DNA of 64,000 bases from Pseudomonas sp. WJP1 (GCF_028471945.1 NZ_CP110128.1:1600501-1664500); one strand, 5' to 3'; shown: positions 1 to 10,700, numbered from the stretch's first letter. Program-made: numbers and translations. Notes: generated by a model from the sequence alone, not told the origin.

Positions 1-497
1 ACGTGGCGTTGGCCGAGGTCTCGGGGCTGCTCAGCCAGGAACGGGTGGTGGAAGCGATTCAACTGATCGACACCGCGTTGAAGCGCAATGGCCTGGAGAA
101 ACCAAGGATTGGCGTCTGCGGATTGAACCCGCACAACGGCGACAACGGCTCGTTTGGCCGCGAAGAGCTCGACATCATCGGCCCGGCGGTGCGCAAGGCC
201 CAGGCACTGGGCATCGCGGCGGAAGGACCGTACCCGGGCGACACGATTTTCCTCAAGGTCCAGGGCGACGCCAGCGCCTTTGACGCGGTCGTCACGATGT
301 ATCACGACCAGGGGCAGATCGCGATCAAGCTGATGGGCTTCTCCCGTGGCGTCACGGTGCAGGGCGGCTTGCCGATCCCGATCACCACCCCGGCCCATGG
401 CACCGCATTCGACATCGCAGGGCAGGGCAAGGCCAACGTCGGTGCGACGCGCCAGGCGTTCGAGATTGCTTGCCGGATGGGTGGCAACAGCTACTGA
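1..497 (+). CDS. pdxA2: PdxA2-type 4-phosphate dehydrogenase, C-terminal part (truncated by window edge)
   Basis: This is the C-terminal half (about 165 residues) of a PdxA-family NAD-dependent oxidative decarboxylase; the N-terminus lies before base 1. The family signatures MYHDQGQIAIKLMGF and PITTPAHGTAFDIAG are present, supplying the metal-binding histidines. PdxA proper makes a pyridoxal phosphate precursor. PdxA2 paralogues oxidise four-carbon acid phosphates such as D-threonate or D-erythronate 4-phosphate in catabolic operons, usually beside a DUF1537 kinase, which would be upstream and out of view. The downstream sugar-acid genes favour the catabolic paralogue. Two stop codons in tandem (TGA TAA) end it, followed by a REP pair. 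Confidence 0.85.
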   Translation, partial: VALAEVSGLLSQERVVEAIQLIDTALKRNGLEKPRIGVCGLNPHNGDNGSFGREELDIIGPAVRKAQALGIAAEGPYPGDTIFLKVQGDASAFDAVVTMYHDQGQIAIKLMGFSRGVTVQGGLPIPITTPAHGTAFDIAGQGKANVGATRQAFEIACRMGGNSY

Positions 498-514
498 TAA
501 AACGCACAACCTCC

Positions 515-603
515 TGTGGGAGCGGGCTTGCTCGCGAAAGCGGTGGGTCAGTCACTGAAGAAGTGCCTGGCCTGACGCCTTCGCGAGCAAGCCCGCTCCC
601 ACA
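515..603. repeat. REP-type inverted pair (GGGAGCGGGCTTGC family)
   Basis: Two perfect 24-base arms (515-538 and 580-603) beginning TGTGGGAGCGGGCTTGC are arranged head to head around a 41-base spacer. This is the common Pseudomonas extragenic palindrome doublet. It sits 18 bases after the pdxA2 stop and is followed by a T run, so it may also act as a terminator or mRNA stabiliser. Confidence 0.9.
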
Positions 604-622
604 TTTTTTTTGCGTGAAGCCT

Positions 623-696
623 GATAACTCGATCTACCGGATAACTGCTTTTTCCTATCACCCCAGGTTATCGCCGGATACGCATAAGTGATTATC
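623..696. promoter_or_regulatory. Cluster of four GATAA boxes, possible operator region
   Basis: The roughly 210 bases between the REP pair and the dehydratase gene contain no gene. They hold GATAA at 623-627 and 640-644 and its complement TTATC at 668-672 and 692-696, so two direct copies face two inverted copies. This arrangement is compatible with a regulator such as a GntR or LacI type controlling the sugar-acid operon that starts at 816. The binding protein is unknown. Confidence 0.35.
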
Positions 697-815
697 CGCA
701 GCTCCCGAGGGCTGGCTAAAGTCGCTCCATCGAATGCCTGGTACCGGTCACCCGAGCGGCTCCACGCAGCGACACAACAATGACAAGAAGCCGGCAGCGC
801 AAGGAAACTGTATTC

Positions 816-1991
816 ATGAAAATCAAAGCGATCCGTACCCGCGTTTTCGAGTGGAAAGGCAAAGTCGTCCCACCTCAGGCGCACTTTTGCACCAACGCCA
901 GCGACATCCTGTTCGAGCGCGGCGACGCCATGGGCTCGTTCCGTTTCCACGGCTGGCTGGTGGTGGAAGTCGAGACCGACAACGGCCTCATCGGCATCGG
1001 CAACTGCGCCCTGGCGCCGCGGGTGGCCAAGGAAATCATCGACACTTACCTCGCACCCATCGCGATTGGCGAAGACCCGTTCGACAACGAATACATCTGG
1101 CAGAAAATGTACCGTCAGAGCCACGCCTGGGGGCGCAAAGGCATCGGCATGGCGGCCATCTCGGCAATCGACATCGCCATCTGGGACATCATGGGAAAGG
1201 CGGTCAACAAGCCGGTGTTCAAGCTGCTCGGTGGCCGTACCAAGGAAAAGATCTGGACCTACGCCTCCAAGCTCTACGCCAACGACAACCTCGACCTGTT
1301 CCTCGAAGAAGCCCAGGGCTATCTGAACCAGGGTTTCACCGCGCTGAAAATGCGCTTCGGCTACGGTCCCAAAGACGGCCCGGCAGGCATGCGCAAGAAC
1401 ATCGAACAAGTGCGCGCCTTGCGTAACCTGGCCGGCCCCGACGTCGACATCATGCTCGAATGCTACATGGGCTGGACCCTCGAATATGCCCGGCGCATGT
1501 TGCCCAAGCTGGCCGAGTTCGAGCCGCGCTGGCTGGAGGAGCCGGTGATCGCCGACGACATCGAGGGTTACATCGAGCTGAAAAAAATGGGGATCATGCC
1601 GATCTCCGGCGGCGAGCACGAGTTCACCTCCTACGGCTTCAAGGACCTGCTCGAACGTCGTGCCGTCGACGTGATCCAGTACGACACCAACCGCGTCGGC
1701 GGCATCACCGCCGCGCGCAAGATCAACGCCATGGCCGAGGCCTGGTCAGTGCCGGTCATCCCGCACGCCGGGCAGATGCACAACTACCACCTGACCATGT
1801 CCACCACCGCCTCGCCGATGGCCGAGTTCTTCCCGGTGTTCGACGTCGAAGTCGGCAACGAACTCTTCTACTACGTGTTCAAGGGCGAGCCGCAACCGGT
1901 CAACGGCTACATCCAGCTCGACGACAACAAACCGGGCCTGGGCCTGGAAATCTCCGATGAGTACCTGAGCGACTTCAACATCATCGAGTGA
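816..1991 (+). CDS. Mandelate racemase/enolase-superfamily sugar-acid dehydratase (RhmD-like)
   Basis: A 391-residue enolase-superfamily protein. It has the N-terminal capping domain and a (beta/alpha)7-beta barrel. Visible catalytic features are the KMR motif (K178, R180), Mg ligands E215, E241 (WLEEP) and E267 (SGGEHE), D290 (QYDTNRVGG) and the general-base region [10 protein letters not shown] around H317, as in L-rhamnonate dehydratase-like enzymes. It should dehydrate an aldonate to a 2-keto-3-deoxy acid. The ATG at 816 was chosen because AAGGA lies 10 bases upstream and the protein then begins [13 protein letters not shown]. It is the first gene of a tight set with an FAH-family protein and a semialdehyde dehydrogenase. 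The actual substrate (rhamnonate, fuconate, galactonate, xylonate or other) cannot be read from sequence. Confidence 0.85.
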   Translation: MKIKAIRTRVFEWKGKVVPPQAHFCTNASDILFERGDAMGSFRFHGWLVVEVETDNGLIGIGNCALAPRVAKEIIDTYLAPIAIGEDPFDNEYIWQKMYRQSHAWGRKGIGMAAISAIDIAIWDIMGKAVNKPVFKLLGGRTKEKIWTYASKLYANDNLDLFLEEAQGYLNQGFTALKMRFGYGPKDGPAGMRKNIEQVRALRNLAGPDVDIMLECYMGWTLEYARRMLPKLAEFEPRWLEEPVIADDIEGYIELKKMGIMPISGGEHEFTSYGFKDLLERRAVDVIQYDTNRVGGITAARKINAMAEAWSVPVIPHAGQMHNYHLTMSTTASPMAEFFPVFDVEVGNELFYYVFKGEPQPVNGYIQLDDNKPGLGLEISDEYLSDFNIIE

Positions 1992-2033
1992 CCCTGTGGT
2001 GAGCCACTTATCCACGACTTTCCGGAGGGCGAC

Positions 2034-3029
2034 ATGCGCCTGATTCAATTCGAAAACACTGCCGGTGAACGCCAGGTCGGGCTCGTCGACGGGGCCCAGG
2101 TCCAGGTGCTCAAGGGCACCCGCAACACCCGCGAACTGGCACTCGCGGCGATCCGCGCCGAGCGCAGCCTGCAAGAAGAAGTCGCCCTGCGCGGCACCGA
2201 GCCGGGCCCGGACTACGCACAGCTGTTGAAGCAGGGCCAGGTCCTGCCCCCGCTGGACCATGAAGACCCGGCCCATTGCCTGATCAGCGGCACCGGCCTG
2301 ACCCATCTGGGCAGCGCTTCGACGCGGGACAAAATGCACCAGCAGGAGGGCGCTGTCGAAGCCGGCATGACCGACACCATGCGCATGTTCAAATGGGGCC
2401 TGGAGGGCGGCAAGCCAGCGGCCGGGCAGTTCGGTGCTCAGCCGGAATGGTTCTACAAGGGCGACGGCAGCATCGTCGTGCGGCCCGGCGCGGACTTCCC
2501 GGTGCCGCCGTTTGCCGAAGACGCCGGTGAAGAACCGGAGCTGACCGGGCTCTACGTGATCGGCGACGACGGCCAGCCGTATCGTGTCGGATATGCCTTG
2601 GGCAATGAGTTCTCCGACCATGTCATGGAGCGGCGCAACTACCTGTACCTGGCCCACTCGAAACTGCGCTGCTGCGCCTACGGGCCGGAGCTGCGAGTCG
2701 GTGAATTGCCCAGGCACCTGGTGGGCACCAGCCGCATCAAGCGCAATGGAGAAACGATCTGGGAAAAAGAGTTTCTCAGCGGCGAGGACAACATGTGCCA
2801 CAGCCTGGCCAACCTCGAGTTCCACCACTTCAAGTACGCGCAGTTCTTGCGGCCCGGTGACGTTCATGTGCACTACTTCGGCACGGCCACGCTGTCGTTT
2901 GCCGATGGCGTGAAAACCCAGCCAGGGGATCGCTTCCAGATCAGCCTCGAAGAGTTCGGTGCGCCACTGGTGAACGGCATCGGCGAAAGTGCCCAGCCGT
3001 TGCCCATCGGTCAGGTGCGGGCGCTGTGA
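2034..3029 (+). CDS. AraD1/GguC-type fumarylacetoacetate-hydrolase-fold protein
   Basis: A 331-residue member of the FAH fold family, AraD1/GguC branch: the N-terminus MRLIQFENTAGERQVGLVDG, the LISGTGLTHLGSA segment and the C-terminal FHHFKYAQFLRPGDVHVHYFG region are typical. Relatives occur in arabinose, galactose and aldonate clusters and are thought to dehydrate or hydrolyse 2-keto-3-deoxy sugar acids. It starts 42 bases after the dehydratase with a strong GGAGG signal, and its stop overlaps the region just before the dehydrogenase gene, so the three are co-transcribed. In this operon it would turn a 2-keto-3-deoxy pentonate-type acid into alpha-ketoglutarate semialdehyde, or act on a hexonate analogue. 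The exact reaction is inference. Confidence 0.85.
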   Translation: MRLIQFENTAGERQVGLVDGAQVQVLKGTRNTRELALAAIRAERSLQEEVALRGTEPGPDYAQLLKQGQVLPPLDHEDPAHCLISGTGLTHLGSASTRDKMHQQEGAVEAGMTDTMRMFKWGLEGGKPAAGQFGAQPEWFYKGDGSIVVRPGADFPVPPFAEDAGEEPELTGLYVIGDDGQPYRVGYALGNEFSDHVMERRNYLYLAHSKLRCCAYGPELRVGELPRHLVGTSRIKRNGETIWEKEFLSGEDNMCHSLANLEFHHFKYAQFLRPGDVHVHYFGTATLSFADGVKTQPGDRFQISLEEFGAPLVNGIGESAQPLPIGQVRAL

Positions 3030-3049
3030 GCCAGCAAAAGGAAACCCTC

Positions 3050-4630
3050 ATGACATTGCTACTTGGACACAACTACATCGGCGGCCGCCGCAGCGCCAAC
3101 GGCACCTTGCAACTGCAAAGCCTCGATGCGACCACCGGCGAGCCATTGCCCGGCACCTTCTTCCAGGCATCCGAAGCCGAAGTGGACGCGGCCGCCAAAG
3201 CTGCCGCGGCGGCGTACCCGATCTACCGCAGCCTGAGCGCGGAAAAACGTGCGACGTTCCTCGATGCCATCGCCGATGAAATCGATGCGCTGGGCGATGA
3301 CTTCGTCGCCACCGTGTGCCGCGAAACCGCGTTGCCGGCCGGGCGAATCCAGGGGGAACGCGGTCGCACCAGCGGCCAGTTGCGCTTGTTCGCCAAGGTG
3401 CTGCGTCGCGGTGATTTCTACGGCGCACGCATCGACCGCGCGTTGCCGGAGCGCCAGCCATTGCCACGCCCGGATCTGCGGCAGTACCGCATCGCCCTGG
3501 GGCCGGTGGCGGTGTTCGGCGCGAGCAACTTCCCGTTGGCATTCTCCACGGCCGGCGGCGATACCGCCTCGGCCCTGGCCGCCGGGTGCCCGGTGGTGTT
3601 CAAGGCCCACAGCGGGCACATGGCAACCGCCGAATGGGTGGCGGATGCCATCATCCGCGCCGCCGAGCGCACGGAAATGCCGGCCGGGGTGTTCAACATG
3701 ATTTATGGCGCTGGCGTCGGTGAATGGCTGGTCAAGCACCCGGCGATCCAGGCGGTGGGTTTCACCGGCTCGCTCAAAGGTGGCAATGCCCTGAGCCACA
3801 TGGCCGCGAGCCGGCCACAGCCGATCCCGGTGTTCGCCGAGATGTCGAGCATCAACCCGGTGTTCCTGCTGCCCGAGGCGCTGGCGGTGCGCGGTGAACA
3901 GATCGCTGCGCAACTCGCCGGTTCCGTGACCCTGGGGTGTGGGCAGTTCTGCACCAACCCGGGCCTGGTCATCGGCCTGCGCTCAGCGCAGTTCAGCAGT
4001 TTTCTCGAAACCTTTTGCGCGAGCATGAACCAGCAACCTGCGCAAACCATGCTCAATGCCCCGGCGCTGGCCAGCTACAGCCGAGGCCTGGGTGAACTGC
4101 ACGAGCATCCGGGGCTGACTCATTTGGCGGGCAAGCCGCAGCAGGGTAACCAGGCGCAGCCGCAAGTGTTCAAGGCCGATGTCAGCCTGTTGCTCAAGGG
4201 CGATGAACTGCTTCAGGAAGAAGTGTTCGGGCCGACCACCATCGTCATCGAAGTCGAGGACCGCGCGCAGTTGGCGGCGGCGCTGCAGGGCCTGCGCGGG
4301 CAGTTGACGGCGACCTTGATCGGCGAGGCTGATGAGTTGCTGGAGTACCGCTGGCTGGCGGAGATGCTGCAGGAAAAGGTTGGGCGGATTTTGCTCAATG
4401 GTTATCCCACCGGCGTCGAGGTGTGCGAAGCGATGGTGCATGGCGGGCCGTATCCGGCGACGTCCGACTCGCGGGGCACGTCGGTCGGCACCCTGGCCAT
4501 CGACCGCTTCCTGCGCCCGGTGTGCTTCCAGAATTATCCGGATGCGTTGTTGCCCGAGGCCTTGCAGGATGCCAATCCGCTGGGGATTCGGCGGTTGGTG
4601 GATGGGGAGGTGAGTGATTCAGCTTTGTAG
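3050..4630 (+). CDS. NADP-type aldehyde dehydrogenase, alpha-ketoglutarate semialdehyde (2,5-dioxovalerate) dehydrogenase type
   Basis: A 526-residue aldehyde dehydrogenase of the (NADP+) KGSADH-III-like branch. Key features are NFPLAFSTAGGDTASALAAG, the nucleotide-site GFTGSLKGG, the family variant EMSSINPV that replaces ELGGK, and the catalytic cysteine in GCGQFCTNPG. It would oxidise 2,5-dioxovalerate to 2-oxoglutarate, the end of the non-phosphorylative sugar-acid route. A GTG at 3026 overlaps the previous stop. The ATG at 3050 is preferred because AAGGA lies seven bases ahead of it. It is the last gene of the operon and is followed by a long perfect inverted repeat. Confidence 0.88.
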   Translation: MTLLLGHNYIGGRRSANGTLQLQSLDATTGEPLPGTFFQASEAEVDAAAKAAAAAYPIYRSLSAEKRATFLDAIADEIDALGDDFVATVCRETALPAGRIQGERGRTSGQLRLFAKVLRRGDFYGARIDRALPERQPLPRPDLRQYRIALGPVAVFGASNFPLAFSTAGGDTASALAAGCPVVFKAHSGHMATAEWVADAIIRAAERTEMPAGVFNMIYGAGVGEWLVKHPAIQAVGFTGSLKGGNALSHMAASRPQPIPVFAEMSSINPVFLLPEALAVRGEQIAAQLAGSVTLGCGQFCTNPGLVIGLRSAQFSSFLETFCASMNQQPAQTMLNAPALASYSRGLGELHEHPGLTHLAGKPQQGNQAQPQVFKADVSLLLKGDELLQEEVFGPTTIVIEVEDRAQLAAALQGLRGQLTATLIGEADELLEYRWLAEMLQEKVGRILLNGYPTGVEVCEAMVHGGPYPATSDSRGTSVGTLAIDRFLRPVCFQNYPDALLPEALQDANPLGIRRLVDGEVSDSAL

Positions 4631-4640
4631 CGTCCGGGCC

Positions 4641-4743
4641 GACGCCATCGCTGGCAAGCCAGCTCCCACAGTGAGTCGTGTTGTACACATATTCTGTATT
4701 CGACGCCGAACCCTGTGGGAGCTGGCTTGCCAGCGATGGCGTC
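4641..4743. repeat. REP-type inverted pair (GCTGGCTTGCCAGCGATGG family)
   Basis: Perfect 31-base arms at 4641-4671 and 4713-4743, with core GCTGGCTTGCCAGCG, lie between two convergent genes. It belongs to a different sub-family from the repeat at 515. It may double as a bidirectional terminator. Confidence 0.9.
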
Positions 4744-4761
4744 ATCAGCGGCAGCACAAAT

Positions 4762-5661
4762 TTACTTGTGAGCCACCTTCACCACCCCAGGCTTCAACAC
4801 CAACCACAACGCCGCCGCAATCAACACCCCGCCATACACATGCGCCATCGACAGCGGTTCATCGAGAAGCAGAGCCCCCCACAACACCCCGAACGGCGGG
4901 ATCAGGAAGGTCGTGGTCATCGACCTCACCGGCCCGACCGAGCTGAGCAAACGGAAGTAAATGATGTACGCAAGCGCGGTACACACCAACCCCAATCCCA
5001 GCAATGACAACCAGACATTCCAGCCGCCCCAGCTTGCCGGCGGCTGGCTGATCACGCTGTAGCCGAACAACGGCAGCAGAAACAGCGTGGCGCCGAGCAT
5101 GCTGCCCAGCGCAGACAAACGGCTGTCCAGGCCACCGGCCTGATCCAGCCAGCGGCGAGCGAGGAATCCGGCGAAACCATAACAGGTGGTGGCGAGCAGG
5201 CAGGCGAGGGCGCCCATCAACAATTGCAGGTCGAATGCGACCGGGCCCGCACGGGTCAGCACACCAACGCCAAACAATCCGAGGAACACCCCGCCGAGCT
5301 TGGCGGCGGTGAGTCTTTCATGGAAGAACAACCCCCCGATCAGCACGCCCATCAGCGGTGTAGTGGCGTTGAAAATGGCCGAGTACCCGGCCGGCAGCAC
5401 CTGGGCGGCCACGGAATACAGGGTTGCCGGAATCCCGGAGTTGATCACCCCGAGCAGCATCACGGTCTTGAGTTTGCCTTTGAAATCCCAGCTGATGCGC
5501 ATCAGCCCGAGGATCAGCAACAGGCCGGTAGCGGCAATCGACACGCGGAAAAAGGCCGTGGGAATCGTGCCAATCACCGGGGCGATGATGCGCATGAACA
5601 AAAAGCTCGCACCCCAGATGGCCGCCAGTGACAGTAAACGGACAATATCGACGGGGTTCAC
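4762..5661 (-). CDS. EamA/DMT-family permease
   Basis: A 299-residue inner-membrane protein with ten hydrophobic segments in two EamA repeats. The first opens with LLSLAAIWGASFLFMRIIAP, and the second contains YIIYFRLLSSVGPVRSMTTTFLIPPFG, the classic drug/metabolite transporter signature. The longest reading frame extends 29 codons upstream, but the GTG at 5661 is preferred because AAGGAG lies seven bases before it and the extension is not hydrophobic. The substrate is unknown; relatives export amino acids, metabolites or drugs. It is convergent with the sugar-acid operon and divergent from aceK. Confidence 0.85.
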   Translation of the reverse strand: MNPVDIVRLLSLAAIWGASFLFMRIIAPVIGTIPTAFFRVSIAATGLLLILGLMRISWDFKGKLKTVMLLGVINSGIPATLYSVAAQVLPAGYSAIFNATTPLMGVLIGGLFFHERLTAAKLGGVFLGLFGVGVLTRAGPVAFDLQLLMGALACLLATTCYGFAGFLARRWLDQAGGLDSRLSALGSMLGATLFLLPLFGYSVISQPPASWGGWNVWLSLLGLGLVCTALAYIIYFRLLSSVGPVRSMTTTFLIPPFGVLWGALLLDEPLSMAHVYGGVLIAAALWLVLKPGVVKVAHK

Positions 5662-5818
5662 GGTGCTCTCCTTCCTTGATCGGGACGAGAGTGTTGCCGA
5701 GTGCCTGATCGATGGCAACCGGAAAACGGGCAAATAACCCGCGCGCAAAATTACTCTTCTCCTGCACCCGCTTCACTGGCTAAGCTCAGGGCTCACGAAT
5801 TCCCGTAGAGGTCTCACC

Positions 5819-7537
5819 ATGCCGCAGCAATGGCCAGCCGCCGACATCGCCCGCCTGATCCTCGATGGCTTTGACGATTACCGCGAGCATTTCCGCCAGA
5901 TCACCGACGGCGCCCGGGCCCGCTTCGAGCAGGCCAAGTGGCAGGAGACGCAGTCGGCGTCGGCGGCGCGGATCAATCTCTACGAAGAAAAGGTCAGTGA
6001 AACGGTGGCGCGCCTGCACACCGCCTTTGACACCGACACGCTGGACGTCAGTTGCTGGCCGCTGGTCAAGAGCGCATACATCACCTTGATCGACCTGCGC
6101 TTCGACGATGAATTGTCCGAGACCTGGTACAACTCGATTTTCTGCGGGCTGTTCAGCCATGACCTGATCAGCGACGGCTGCATGTTCATCCACACCACGC
6201 GGCCAAGCCTGCGCCGGGCCCGCGCCGCGCAAACCCGCACCTACAAACCCCAGGGGCAGCTGTCGGGCATGCTGGCGAGCATCTTTGCCGATTATCGCTT
6301 CAGCGAGGAGTACGCCGACCTGCCAGGCGACCTGCGCCGCCTTGAAGCGCAACTGCGCGAGAACCTGCCGGACTGGGTGTGCAAGGACCCGCAGCTCAGC
6401 GTCGAACTGTTTTCCTCGGTGCTCTACCGCAACAAGGGCGCCTACCTGGTGGGGCGCATCTACACCGCCGATGAACAATGGCCGCTGGCGATCCCGCTGC
6501 TGCACCTCGAGGGGCGGGGCATCCAGATCGATGCACTGATCACCGACGAAGCCGACGTGTCGATCATCTTCTCCTTCACCCGTTCGTATTTCATGGTGGA
6601 TGTGCCGGTGCCGGCGGAGTTCATCGGCTTCCTCAAGCGTATTTTGCCTGGTAAGCACATCGCCGAGCTGTACACCTCGATCGGTTTCTACAAGCATGGC
6701 AAGTCCGAGTTCTACCGGGCGCTGATCAACCACCTGGCCAGCACTGACGACCAGTTCATCATGGCCCCCGGCGTGCGCGGCATGGTCATGAGCGTGTTCA
6801 CCCTGCCGGGTTTCAACACCGTGTTCAAAATCATCAAGGACCGTTTCTCGCCGTCGAAAAACGTCGACCGCGCCACGGTGATCGAGAAGTACCGGCTGGT
6901 GAAGAGCGTCGATCGTGTCGGGCGCATGGCCGACACCCAGGAGTTCGCCGACTTCCGCTTCCCGCTGGGCAAGTTCGACCCGGCGTGCCTGGAGGAACTG
7001 CTGGAAGTCGCGCCGTCCACGGTGTCGGTGGAAGGCGACACGGTGCTGATCCGTCACTGCTGGACCGAGCGGCGGATGACGCCGCTGAACCTGTACCTGG
7101 AAAACGCCAGCCCGGCGCAGGTGCGCGAAGCCCTGGAGGATTACGGCCTGGCGATCAAGCAACTGGCGGCGGCGAACATCTTTCCCGGTGACATGCTGCT
7201 GAAGAACTTCGGCGTCACGCGACATGGGCGGGTGGTGTTTTATGACTATGACGAGATCTGCTTCCTGACCGAAGCCAACTTCCGACACATCCCGCAACCG
7301 CGTACGCCGGAAGATGAAATGGCGTCCGAGCCGTGGTATTCGATCGGGCCGCTGGATGTGTTTCCCGAGGAGTTTCCGCCGTTTCTCTTTGCCGATTCCG
7401 GGCAGCGCAAGTTGTTCGATCAACTGCATGGCGAGCTTTATAACGCCGATTACTGGAAAAGCCTGCAAGAGGCTATTCGCGCCGGCAAGGTGATCGATGT
7501 GTTCCCGTATCGCCGCAAAGATCACGATAGCGAGTAA
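5819..7537 (+). CDS. aceK: Isocitrate dehydrogenase kinase/phosphatase AceK
   Basis: A 572-residue protein of the usual AceK length. It phosphorylates and dephosphorylates isocitrate dehydrogenase, diverting carbon to the glyoxylate shunt on acetate or fatty acids. The N-terminus [19 protein letters not shown], the glycine/lysine-rich nucleotide segment [14 protein letters not shown] (about residue 288) and the metal-binding [14 protein letters not shown] region (about residue 478) are characteristic. It is monocistronic here, between a permease gene and hrpA, as is usual in Pseudomonas where it is unlinked to aceBA. A GAGG-type signal precedes the ATG. Confidence 0.97.
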   Translation: MPQQWPAADIARLILDGFDDYREHFRQITDGARARFEQAKWQETQSASAARINLYEEKVSETVARLHTAFDTDTLDVSCWPLVKSAYITLIDLRFDDELSETWYNSIFCGLFSHDLISDGCMFIHTTRPSLRRARAAQTRTYKPQGQLSGMLASIFADYRFSEEYADLPGDLRRLEAQLRENLPDWVCKDPQLSVELFSSVLYRNKGAYLVGRIYTADEQWPLAIPLLHLEGRGIQIDALITDEADVSIIFSFTRSYFMVDVPVPAEFIGFLKRILPGKHIAELYTSIGFYKHGKSEFYRALINHLASTDDQFIMAPGVRGMVMSVFTLPGFNTVFKIIKDRFSPSKNVDRATVIEKYRLVKSVDRVGRMADTQEFADFRFPLGKFDPACLEELLEVAPSTVSVEGDTVLIRHCWTERRMTPLNLYLENASPAQVREALEDYGLAIKQLAAANIFPGDMLLKNFGVTRHGRVVFYDYDEICFLTEANFRHIPQPRTPEDEMASEPWYSIGPLDVFPEEFPPFLFADSGQRKLFDQLHGELYNADYWKSLQEAIRAGKVIDVFPYRRKDHDSE

Positions 7538-7553
7538 CCCTCCTTGCTGATGC

Positions 7554-7662
7554 TGATCGTTCCCACGCTCTGCGTGGGAATGCAGCCCGGGACGCTCCGC
7601 GTCCCAAGAGCGGACGCAGAGCGTCCGTTGAGGCATTCCCACGCAGAGCGTGGGAACGATCA
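7554..7662. repeat. Compound palindromic repeat (TTCCCACGC-TCTGCGTGGGAA family)
   Basis: Outer 30-base arms at 7554-7583 and 7633-7662 are perfect complements. Each arm is itself a small hairpin (TTCCCACGC/GCGTGGGAA). The interior holds two more short hairpins, GGGACGC/GCGTCCC and GGACGC/GCGTCC. The unit could form a four-way cruciform. It lies between the aceK stop and hrpA. Confidence 0.9.
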
Positions 7663-7726
7663 CATGTCGGCGCAAATCTGCGACAATCCCCGACCTGCGC
7701 CACTAGACGACTGAATTGCGTACCCG

Positions 7727-10700
7727 ATGACCGACGAATCGCCCTCCATCGACAAACTGCTGAAAAACCTCGATCACGCCATGCTCGCCGACCGCCACCG
7801 GCTGCGGCGGCAGTTGCTTGAGCTGCGCAAGAAACCCGACGAGGCCAAGCTGGCCCAGTGGGTGGCGCGGATGCAGGCGTCCTGTGACCAGGTGCTGGCC
7901 CGCAAGGCCAGCCTGCCGGTGATTCGTTACGACGACAGCCTGCCGATCGCCGCCAAGCGCGACGAAATCAAGAAGGCCCTGCAACAGCATCAAGTGCTGA
8001 TCATTGCCGGCGAAACCGGGTCGGGTAAAACCACCCAACTGCCGAAGATCTGCCTGGAAATCGGCCGCGGCCAGCATGGCCTGATCGGCCACACCCAACC
8101 GCGCCGAATCGCCGCGCGCAGCGTAGCGGCCCGGGTGGCCGAAGAGCTCGGCACGCCGTTGGGCGCCCTGGTCGGTTATCAGGTGCGGTTCGAGGATCAG
8201 AGCGATTCCAATACCCTGATCAAGTTGATGACCGACGGCATCCTGCTGGCGGAAACCCAGAACGACCGTTATCTGGAACGCTACGACACCATCATTGTCG
8301 ACGAAGCCCACGAACGCAGCCTTAACATCGACTTCCTGCTCGGCTACCTGAAAACCCTGTTGCCGCGTCGTCCGGACCTGAAGGTCATCATCACGTCGGC
8401 GACCATCGACCTGGAGCGCTTCTCCAAGCATTTCGATGACGCGCCGATTGTCGAAGTCTCCGGTCGCACCTTCCCGGTGGACACCTGGTACCGCCCGCTG
8501 ACCCTGGAACAGGACGAGGAGGGCAACCGGGTCGAAGACGACCTGACGGTGGACCAGGCGATCCTCGCCACCCTCGACGAAATCGCCGCCTATGAGCGCA
8601 GCGAGCGCCGCAGCCCCGGTGACGTGCTGGTGTTCTTGCCCGGCGAGCGCGAGATTCGCGACGCCGCCGACATGCTGCGCAAGGCCCAGCTCAAGCACAC
8701 CGAGATTCTGCCGTTGTACGCGCGCCTGTCGCCGGCCGAGCAGCAGCGGATTTTCCAGTCGCACCCGGGCCGTCGCGTGGTGCTGGCGACCAACGTCGCG
8801 GAAACCTCGCTGACCGTGCCGGGCATCCGTTACGTGATCGACAGCGGCACTGCGCGCATCAGTCGCTACAGCTACCGCGCCAAGGTCCAGCGCCTGCCCA
8901 TCGAAGCCATTTCCCAGGCCAGCGCCAACCAGCGCAAAGGCCGATGCGGACGGGTCGAGCCGGGCATCTGTGTGCGCCTGTACAGCGAAGAGGATTTCCT
9001 CGGGCGCCCGGAATTCACCGATCCGGAAATCCTGCGCACCAACCTGGCCGCCGTTATCTTGCAGATGCTGCACCTGCGCCTCGGCGAGATCACCGCGTTC
9101 CCGTTTATCGAACCGCCGGACGGCAAGGCGATCAGCGACGGTTTCAATCTGCTGCAAGAACTCTCGGCAGTGGACCGCAACAGCCAATTGACCCCCCTCG
9201 GTCGCCAATTGGCGCGGCTGCCGGTGGACCCGCGTATGGGCCGCATGCTGCTGGAAGCGGCGAAGCTCGGCAGCCTGCAGGAAGTGCTGATCGTCGCCAG
9301 CGCCATGTCGATCCAGGACCCGCGCGAACGTCCTCCAGAGCGCCAGCAAGCAGCGGATCAGGCCCATGCGCAATGGAAAGATGCCGACTCGGACTTCGCC
9401 GGGCTGGTCAACCTGTGGCGCGGTTTCGAAGAACAGCGCCAGGCGCTGACGGCCAGCCCGCTGCGCAACTGGTGTCGCAAGAATTTCCTGAATTACCTGC
9501 GTCTGCGCGAGTGGCGTGATTCCCATCGCCAATTGAGCCTGATCTGCCGCGACATGCAGTTGAGCCTCAACAAAGAGCCGGCGGACTATCCGAAGCTGCA
9601 TAAAGCGGTGCTGGTGGGGTTGTTGAGCCAGATCGGGCAGAAAACCGAAGAAGGCGATTACCTCGGAGCGCGTCAGCGACGTTTCTGGATTCACCCCTCG
9701 TCGGGTATCGGCAAGAAGCGCCCGCAATGGCTGATGACCGCTGAACTGGTGGAAACCACCAAGCTGTATGCACGGATGGTGGCCAAGATCGATGCCGACT
9801 GGATCGAGCCGCTGGCCGGGCACCTGATCAAGAAAAACCACTTCGAGCCCCATTGGGAGAAGAAGCGTGGCCAGGTCGTGGCCTTCGAGCAGATCACCCT
9901 GTTCGGGCTGATCGTGGTCGGCCGCCGGCCGGTGCACTACGGTCCGGTCGATCCGGTGGTGTCCCGTGAACTGTTCATCCGTGAAGCCTTGGTGCGTGGC
10001 GAGATTCAGTCGAAAGCCAAGTGCCTGACGGCCAACAAGCAGTTGCTTGAACAACTCGACGAACTGGAAGCCAAGGCCCGTCGCCGGGACATCCTGGCTG
10101 ACGAAGAAACCCTCTACGCCTTCTACGATGCGCGCCTTCCGGCAGAGATCCACCAGACCGCGACCTTCGACAGCTGGTACCGGATCAACAGCCAGAAAGA
10201 CCCGCAACTGCTGATCATGCGCGAAGAAGACGTGCTGGCCCGCGAGGCCAGTGAAGTCACCGCCCAGCATTATCCAGACACGCTGCACATCGGCGATCTG
10301 GAACTGGCCCTGAGCTACCACTTCGAACCGAACCACCCGCGTGACGGCGTGACCCTGCGTGTGCCGGCACCGCTGTTGCCGATGCTGCCGCCGGAACGCC
10401 TGGAGTGGCTGGTGCCAGGGGTGATCGAAGCCAAGTGCATCGCGCTGGTGCGCAACCTGCCCAAGGCCTTGCGCAAGAATTTCGTGCCGGTGCCGGATTT
10501 CGTCAAGGCCGCGTTGCAGCGCATGACCTTTGCCGAAGGCTCGTTGCCCCAGGCCCTGGGTCGCGAGTTGTTGCGCATGACCGGCGCCCGTGTCAGCGAT
10601 GAAGCCTGGAGCGAGGCGGCCCAGCAGGTCGAAAGCCATCTGCGGATGAACCTGGAAATCGTCGACGCCCAGGGCAAGTTCCTCGGTGAAGGGCGCGACC

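Noticed and set aside
5786..7675. Open frame of 629 codons on the minus strand opposite aceK
   Set aside because: Antisense shadow with His/Gln/Arg-rich low-information sequence; aceK is unambiguous.
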